A stretch of 64,000 nucleotides of DNA from Oscillospiraceae bacterium (lineage in GTDB: Bacteria; Bacillota; Clostridia; Oscillospirales; Oscillospiraceae), in the NCBI GenBank assembly GCA_021768185.1, contig JAETNP010000004.1, positions 1 through 64,000 on the forward strand, written 5' to 3'. The notes below the pieces were generated by a model. That model made no database searches. It worked only from the letters and a program-made list of their open reading frames with translations, and had not been told where the DNA came from. Numbering within the stretch: the stretch's first letter is position 1; every line of letters starts with the position of its first letter. Made by a program: the position numbers and the translations under genes. Below are positions 60,177 through 64,000 of the stretch, one piece after another.

Positions 60177-61412
60177 TCAGCGTTCGCTTACGCCCTCAAC
60201 CAGCCGGTCCAGCTGGGCCTGGAGGGAGGTGCCGGAGGGGTTCCCCTGGGCCATGCTGCCGGAAAATTCGGCCACAGGGTCCCAGAATTTTCCGCCCACC
60301 CGCTGCACCTGGGAGTAGTTGGACTGCTCCAGCAGGGCCGCGATAGCAGGAGAGGACTGGACCTCCGGAGAATTGGCGGCGTTGATGTTGGCCGGTCCCT
60401 GGCCCCGCATCTCAAAGCGCAGGCGCTGGTTCTCCTCGCTGGTGATCCACTCCGCCAGCTTTGCCGCCCAGTCCGGGTGCGCGGAGTAGGCGTTCACGCC
60501 GATGAGCTTGCAGCCGGAAAAGGACGCCATCTGCACCTCCTGTCCCGCGCAGGTGAAAGCAGGCAGCTTGGCCGCTCCCATGTTCGCGCCCCAGGCCTCC
60601 TGCACGGCCACCGCGTTCCACACGCCGCTGATGCCCGCAATAACAGTCCCGTCCCGCACGCCGGCGAGAAATTCCGTGTCCGGCCGGTTGGCAAAAGCGG
60701 GGCTGGCCGCAATATCCAGCATGGCCTGGGCCACGTCCACGCCCCGGATGGGGCCGTCCGTGCCGTTCCAGGTACAGTAGTTGGTCAGTCCGTCCTCGTT
60801 GAGGCCTACCTCCAATCCGGTATTGCCGAAAAAGGCGTAGACATACCAGGCGGAGGACCAGTCCATGGTCACCAGCTTTTCGGCCTGGGCGGCAATCTCC
60901 AGCATCCGGTTCAGGCTCTGGACATCCGTCTCGGTGAAATAGGCTTTGTTGTAGTACAGGAAATAGCCGTTATCCGCCGTCAGCGGATAGGCGTAGAGCG
61001 TATTTTCCACGCTGGCAGCCTCCGCCGCAGCGGGGAGAGAGGCGCTTCTGATAGCCGCTGCGTCCGCAACGGGGTCCAGTCCGCCGGCGGCGGCCAGAGC
61101 CGCCACCTGATCGTCGGCGAAAGCGAACACATCCGCTCCGCCCTCCAGGTCGCCCAGCAGAACGTCCTTGCAGTTGGATTCACTCTGGGCCTGATATGTA
61201 ATCTGAAAATCAGCCTGTCCGGCATAGTGGGTCTGGAAGGAGGCAAAAATCTCCTGAAGCAGCGCCTCATCCTCCTCTGCGCCCCATACCGTCAATGCAA
61301 CCGTCTCGTCCGCCGGGGGACTGACGGCGGGGGCCTGCTTTTGACTGCCGCAGGAGGACAGCAGGAACACGATGCAGATGGATAAGGTCAAAAGAAAAAG
61401 CCGTTTTTTCAT
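60177..61412 (-). CDS. Solute-binding lipoprotein paired with a chemoreceptor
   Basis: 411 residues from ATG 61412. Lipoprotein signal ending VFLLSSC; a carbohydrate-type (MalE/UgpB-like) binding fold follows (VALTVWGAEEDEALLQEIFA, GGADVFAFADDQVAALAAAG, SGVWNAVAVQEAWGANM). There is no permease or ATPase next to it; instead it is co-transcribed with a chemoreceptor. Probably it delivers a sugar or oligosaccharide signal to the receptor. Confidence 0.8.
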   Translation of the reverse strand: MKKRLFLLTLSICIVFLLSSCGSQKQAPAVSPPADETVALTVWGAEEDEALLQEIFASFQTHYAGQADFQITYQAQSESNCKDVLLGDLEGGADVFAFADDQVAALAAAGGLDPVADAAAIRSASLPAAAEAASVENTLYAYPLTADNGYFLYYNKAYFTETDVQSLNRMLEIAAQAEKLVTMDWSSAWYVYAFFGNTGLEVGLNEDGLTNYCTWNGTDGPIRGVDVAQAMLDIAASPAFANRPDTEFLAGVRDGTVIAGISGVWNAVAVQEAWGANMGAAKLPAFTCAGQEVQMASFSGCKLIGVNAYSAHPDWAAKLAEWITSEENQRLRFEMRGQGPANINAANSPEVQSSPAIAALLEQSNYSQVQRVGGKFWDPVAEFSGSMAQGNPSGTSLQAQLDRLVEGVSER

Positions 61413-61444
61413 TGTCTATCACGCCTCCAATTGGGTTGTGGAAT

Positions 61445-61473
61445 ATTATAGCACTTTATATGTTCCATTTCAA
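61445..61473 (-). promoter_or_regulatory. Promoter of the binding protein-chemoreceptor operon
   Basis: On the minus strand TTGAAA (61468-61473), 17-base spacer, TATAAT (61445-61450), with TGC before the -10. Confidence 0.8.
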
Positions 61474-61536
61474 CCGTATTCTCAGCGGTCTCCAGGGTAT
61501 TTGGATGAGAAAGCAAACTGTGAACAAGAGGGACAA

Positions 61537-61561
61537 AACCCCCGGCTGGCTGCCGGGGGTT
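61537..61561 (-). terminator. Terminator of the ABC-2 exporter operon
   Basis: AACCCCCGGC (61537-61546) pairs with GCCGGGGGTT (61552-61561); on the minus strand TTTTGTCC follows. Confidence 0.75.
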
Positions 61562-61685
61562 CCAAGCAAACTGTATTGCGGCAGAGGTGGTGTGCCGTAA
61601 TCATTCTCCGGAGGTCAGTTAGGAGACCAGAACCACACGCACGTCCTTGGTCTCTTTTGCCGCAGGGCAAAAGGAACATCCGCCC

Positions 61686-62471
61686 CTATGCTGCGATGTC
61701 CTTTCCTGCATAGCGCCAGAGGCCGAAGGCCGCCCCCAATCCGCCCAGCGCGCAGCCCGAGGCGAGAGAGCCCGCCAGCGGCTCTCCGGCAAACACCCGA
61801 GCGGCATCGGCGTAGTAGTAGGGCGTGACGAACCGGAGAAACTCCATATCCGGGTCCAGATTGACGAGCAGCCCCAGAAAGTACAGGCCCGCCGCCAGAC
61901 CCATGGCCAGACCGTAGCTGCTCCTGCGCAGCAGGGACGACAGACCGAAGCACACGCCGCCTACCTCCAGCTGCAGCAGCGCCAGCGCCCCATGGTACTT
62001 CATCAGGTCTCCCCACTCCGCCTCCGCGCCGATGGCCAGAATCCCGCCCGCGCCGCAGGCGAGGCAGACAAGGTTCAGCGTCAGGATCATCGCCGCCAGG
62101 GCCGCCAGCTTCTCCAATGCTGTCCGGGTCCGGCTCACCGGGTGGGTCAGGAGGAACTCCGCCGTGTGGCCGCCCTCCTCGCCGGCCAGCAGGCCCATGG
62201 CGGTGAGCGCCGCGTAGAACGCTCCGCCCAGGCCCAGAATATTGCCGCACTCCGTTCCGTAAAAGCCCATAATGGTGCCGAATCCCAGCTTGTCCAGCCC
62301 GAAGGCGGCGGAGAATTCTCCCATGTCTGCGAACAGGGCGGACATATCCCCCATAGAGCCCTCCATAGAGGGATACAGTCCCACGCACACCGCCATCAGG
62401 CCGCCGATGACCGCGGACCATACCAGCAGGCTCACCGCGCCGGAGCGCAGCTCCTTTTTGAAGATCGTCAT
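61686..62471 (-). CDS. ABC-2 type exporter permease
   Basis: 261 residues from ATG 62471, about six membrane helices (SGAVSLLVWSAVIGGLMAVC, GLAMGLAAGLYFLGLLV). The segment EFLLTHPVSRTRTALEKLAA is typical of ABC-2 permeases. Overlaps the ATPase stop by four bases. Substrate unknown; such TetR-ATPase-permease trios usually export drugs or peptides. Confidence 0.82.
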   Translation of the reverse strand: MTIFKKELRSGAVSLLVWSAVIGGLMAVCVGLYPSMEGSMGDMSALFADMGEFSAAFGLDKLGFGTIMGFYGTECGNILGLGGAFYAALTAMGLLAGEEGGHTAEFLLTHPVSRTRTALEKLAALAAMILTLNLVCLACGAGGILAIGAEAEWGDLMKYHGALALLQLEVGGVCFGLSSLLRRSSYGLAMGLAAGLYFLGLLVNLDPDMEFLRFVTPYYYADAARVFAGEPLAGSLASGCALGGLGAAFGLWRYAGKDIAA

Positions 62472-63160
62472 TGGGCAGCCCTCCCCTCATAGTAGTCAAA
62501 GAATTTGTTCTCAATATCCAGCTCCAACCTGGTCCCCTCGATCACCGGGCGGCCCTCACGGATGATGGCCGCCCGGTCGCAGTACCGCTGGACCTCATAG
62601 AGCACGTGGGAGGACAGGAACACCGTGGCTCCCTCCTTGCGCCGCTGCTCCACCTGAGACCAGAATGCCCGCTGGACCAGAGGGTCCAGACCGCTGGTGG
62701 GCTCGTCCAGGACGTACAGCCGTGGCCGGTGCTGCATGGCGCAGACGATGGACACCTTCTTCCGGTTGCCCAGGCTCAGCTCACGGATCTTCTTCTTTGT
62801 GTCCAGCTCCAGGGCCTCGCAGAGGGCGGCGGCCTCGGCGCGGCAGTCTTTTTTCCGCAGGTCCGCCGACAGCCGGATCACTTCCGATACCCGCATCTCC
62901 GGGTAGAACATGGCCTCCGAGGGCATGTAGCCCACCTGGGCCAGAATAGCCGTGCGGTCCTGTATGCAGTCCAGGCCCATCACCGCCGCCGAACCGGAGG
63001 TGGGCGAGATGAGCCCCAGCAGAGTGCGGATGGTAGTGGACTTTCCCGCCCCGTTGGGGCCGATGAAGCCAAAGCAGATCCCTTCCGGGACATGGAGGGT
63101 CAGGTCCGTCACTCCCCGGGCTTTGCCGTAGGTTTTGGTCAGGTGCATAATCTTTATCAT
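62468..63160 (-). CDS. ABC exporter ATPase
   Basis: 230 residues from ATG 63160. Walker A GPNGAGKSTTIRTLLG, signature LSLGNRKKVSIVCAM (LSLGN form), Walker B LYVLDEPTSGLDP and switch His in VFLSSHVLYEV. Starts inside the TetR gene end (four-base overlap). Confidence 0.88.
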   Translation of the reverse strand: MIKIMHLTKTYGKARGVTDLTLHVPEGICFGFIGPNGAGKSTTIRTLLGLISPTSGSAAVMGLDCIQDRTAILAQVGYMPSEAMFYPEMRVSEVIRLSADLRKKDCRAEAAALCEALELDTKKKIRELSLGNRKKVSIVCAMQHRPRLYVLDEPTSGLDPLVQRAFWSQVEQRRKEGATVFLSSHVLYEVQRYCDRAAIIREGRPVIEGTRLELDIENKFFDYYEGRAAQ

Positions 63161-63777
63161 AAATATTCCTCCTTGTATAGGAACTGCCGCAGCATATTCG
63201 CGTATTTCTGGTACTCCCCGAACAGTGTGTCGATCTCCTGGGCGGTGCAGGCTCCGGTCTCCGCCAGCATCCCCTCGGCGGCCAGCATCAGCAACCGCAC
63301 CACCGCCTTGGGATCTACCCCCTCCTTGAACTTGTGCAGATCCATCCGGCTGAGGAACTCATCGGTGGACTGGGCCAGAACGTCGTCCAGCTTTTTCCGC
63401 AGCTTCGGAGTGAGGATGCTGTCCCGCTCGTAGTAGGCCCGCATGACGAACCGGAACATCCCCGGCATCCGCCGCACCATGCCCATCTTGATCTCCTGGC
63501 CCTTCTCCAGCGCCAGGAAGAAATCCCGCTCCTCGAAATACCGGAAGGAGGACAGGAACGTCTCCATACAGGCGTCGATGGCGTGCTGGAACAGGTAGAG
63601 GTACAGCTCCCGCTTGTCCTTGAAATAGTGGAACAGCAGGCCCTTGGACACCCCCGCCCGCTTGGCGATGGAGTCGGCGGAGGTCTTTTTGAAGGTGTTG
63701 TCCCCGAATTCCAGCATGGCGCTGTTCCGGATCAGGTCCTGCCGTTCCGGGGGCAGATCGAAGAATTTTAAATTCAT
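63157..63777 (-). CDS. TetR-family transcriptional regulator
   Basis: 206 residues from ATG 63777 (GGAAAGGAGGG upstream). N-terminal helix-turn-helix with KTSADSIAKRAGVSKGLLFH, YFKDKRELYLYLFQ; variable ligand-binding C-terminal part. First gene of the exporter operon; a palindrome at its promoter is the likely binding site, so it should repress the operon until ligand binds. Confidence 0.88.
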   Translation of the reverse strand: MNLKFFDLPPERQDLIRNSAMLEFGDNTFKKTSADSIAKRAGVSKGLLFHYFKDKRELYLYLFQHAIDACMETFLSSFRYFEERDFFLALEKGQEIKMGMVRRMPGMFRFVMRAYYERDSILTPKLRKKLDDVLAQSTDEFLSRMDLHKFKEGVDPKAVVRLLMLAAEGMLAETGACTAQEIDTLFGEYQKYANMLRQFLYKEEYL

Positions 63778-63798
63778 GCCGTCCCTCCTTTCCCTCTT

Positions 63799-63828
63799 AC
63801 CATACCGCCGTTGACCAAATCGGTCAAC
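63799..63828 (-). promoter_or_regulatory. Exporter promoter with TetR operator
   Basis: GTTGACC-AAATC-GGTCAAC (63810-63828) is an inverted repeat. On the minus strand it supplies the -35 TTGACC, with TATGGT 17 bases on as -10, so repressor binding would block RNA polymerase. Confidence 0.75.
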
Positions 63829-63863
63829 ACCCCTTTTTCAAATTTTTCGCCCGGACGCAAAAA

Positions 63864-63893
63864 ATCCTCCCGCGCGTAAGGACGCGGGAGGAT
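63864..63893 (-). terminator. Terminator of the gene at the window edge
   Basis: ATCCTCCCGCG (63864-63874) pairs with CGCGGGAGGAT (63883-63893); on the minus strand TTTTTTGCG follows. Confidence 0.75.
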
Positions 63894-63906
63894 CAATAGC
63901 AATTTT

Positions 63907-64000
63907 TCAGCGCTCCTCCATGGGGATGTAATCCCGTTTCCCCTCCACGCACTCGTAGCGGGGGCGGATCAGCTTCCCGCCGCCGGAGAGCTCCTCCATC
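63907..64000 (-). CDS. C-terminal end of an unidentified protein (partial)
   Basis: The last 30 codons of a minus-strand gene end at a TGA at 63907-63909: MEELSGGGKLIRPRYECVEG then KRDYIPMEER. A terminator lies just beyond, supporting a real gene end. The fragment is too short for me to assign a family. Confidence 0.6.
   Translation of the reverse strand, partial: MEELSGGGKLIRPRYECVEGKRDYIPMEER

Noticed and set aside
61615-62514. Long minus-strand open frame over the exporter permease
   Set aside because: It overlaps a clear ABC-2 permease in another frame; its product is Arg/Gly-rich with no recognisable domain, a typical shadow in GC-rich DNA.

Overview
The window comes from a high-GC, spore-forming gut-type Firmicute, most likely of the Oscillospiraceae (Flavonifractor/Lawsonibacter/Intestinimonas-like). 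Support: Spo0A with nearby 0A-box-like sites, a YlbJ-like sporulation membrane protein, a tyrosine T-box leader, DUF1836 and DUF1858 proteins, strong Shine-Dalgarno sites, and remnants of a MobP3-type mobilisable element. The genus is inferred from gene content and protein style, not from a search. No rRNA, tRNA or CRISPR array was found.

Layout. 1-2.7 kb: decayed mobile element (frameshifted, 5'-truncated relaxase; 847-bp IS5-family insertion; ribbon-helix-helix gene; frameshifted small gene). 2.7-3.3 kb: non-coding DNA with three strong stem-loop structures. 3.3-16.7 kb: a solute-binding lipoprotein, a YesM-type kinase and a YesN-type regulator, then two ferric/sugar-phosphate-type ABC importers, a 2H phosphoesterase and a YihX-like HAD phosphatase. 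16.9-19.2 kb: pseudouridine synthase, SagB-type oxidoreductase, ferritin-like protein. 19.3-25.5 kb: F-type ATP synthase operon with no separate delta gene; a delta-like C-terminal domain is fused to the front of alpha. 25.7-31.4 kb: three-gene phosphorelay cluster whose last member is a hybrid kinase fused to a DegV (fatty-acid-binding) domain. 31.5-37.8 kb: housekeeping genes on the minus strand (ECF S component, YebC, Nif3, TrmK, DUF1858, ArgS, DUF1934, MurI). 37.9-44.7 kb: tyrosine recombinase, a 240-bp segment bounded by 26-bp inverted repeats that carries a promoter and a bidirectional terminator, an AP2-type DNA-binding gene, two tandem c-di-GMP-I riboswitch-like aptamers, and a 1358-residue secreted repeat protein with three SLH domains. 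44.9-47 kb: GHKL kinase and LytTR regulator with paired direct repeats upstream. 47-50 kb: tyrosine T-box operon (methyltransferase, GNAT, TyrS). 50-58.4 kb: Spo0A, YlbJ-like protein, DUF1836, haemolysin III, acyltransferase, TldE/TldD, PfkA. 58.5-61.5 kb: solute-binding lipoprotein paired with a chemoreceptor. 61.6-63.8 kb: ABC-2 exporter with a TetR regulator and its operator.

The most unusual items are the candidate invertible promoter next to its probable recombinase and beside a c-di-GMP-controlled surface protein; the delta-alpha fusion in ATP synthase; the hybrid kinase-DegV fusion; and a probable sugar-phosphate sensing and import locus. All functions are read from sequence motifs; no database search was run.
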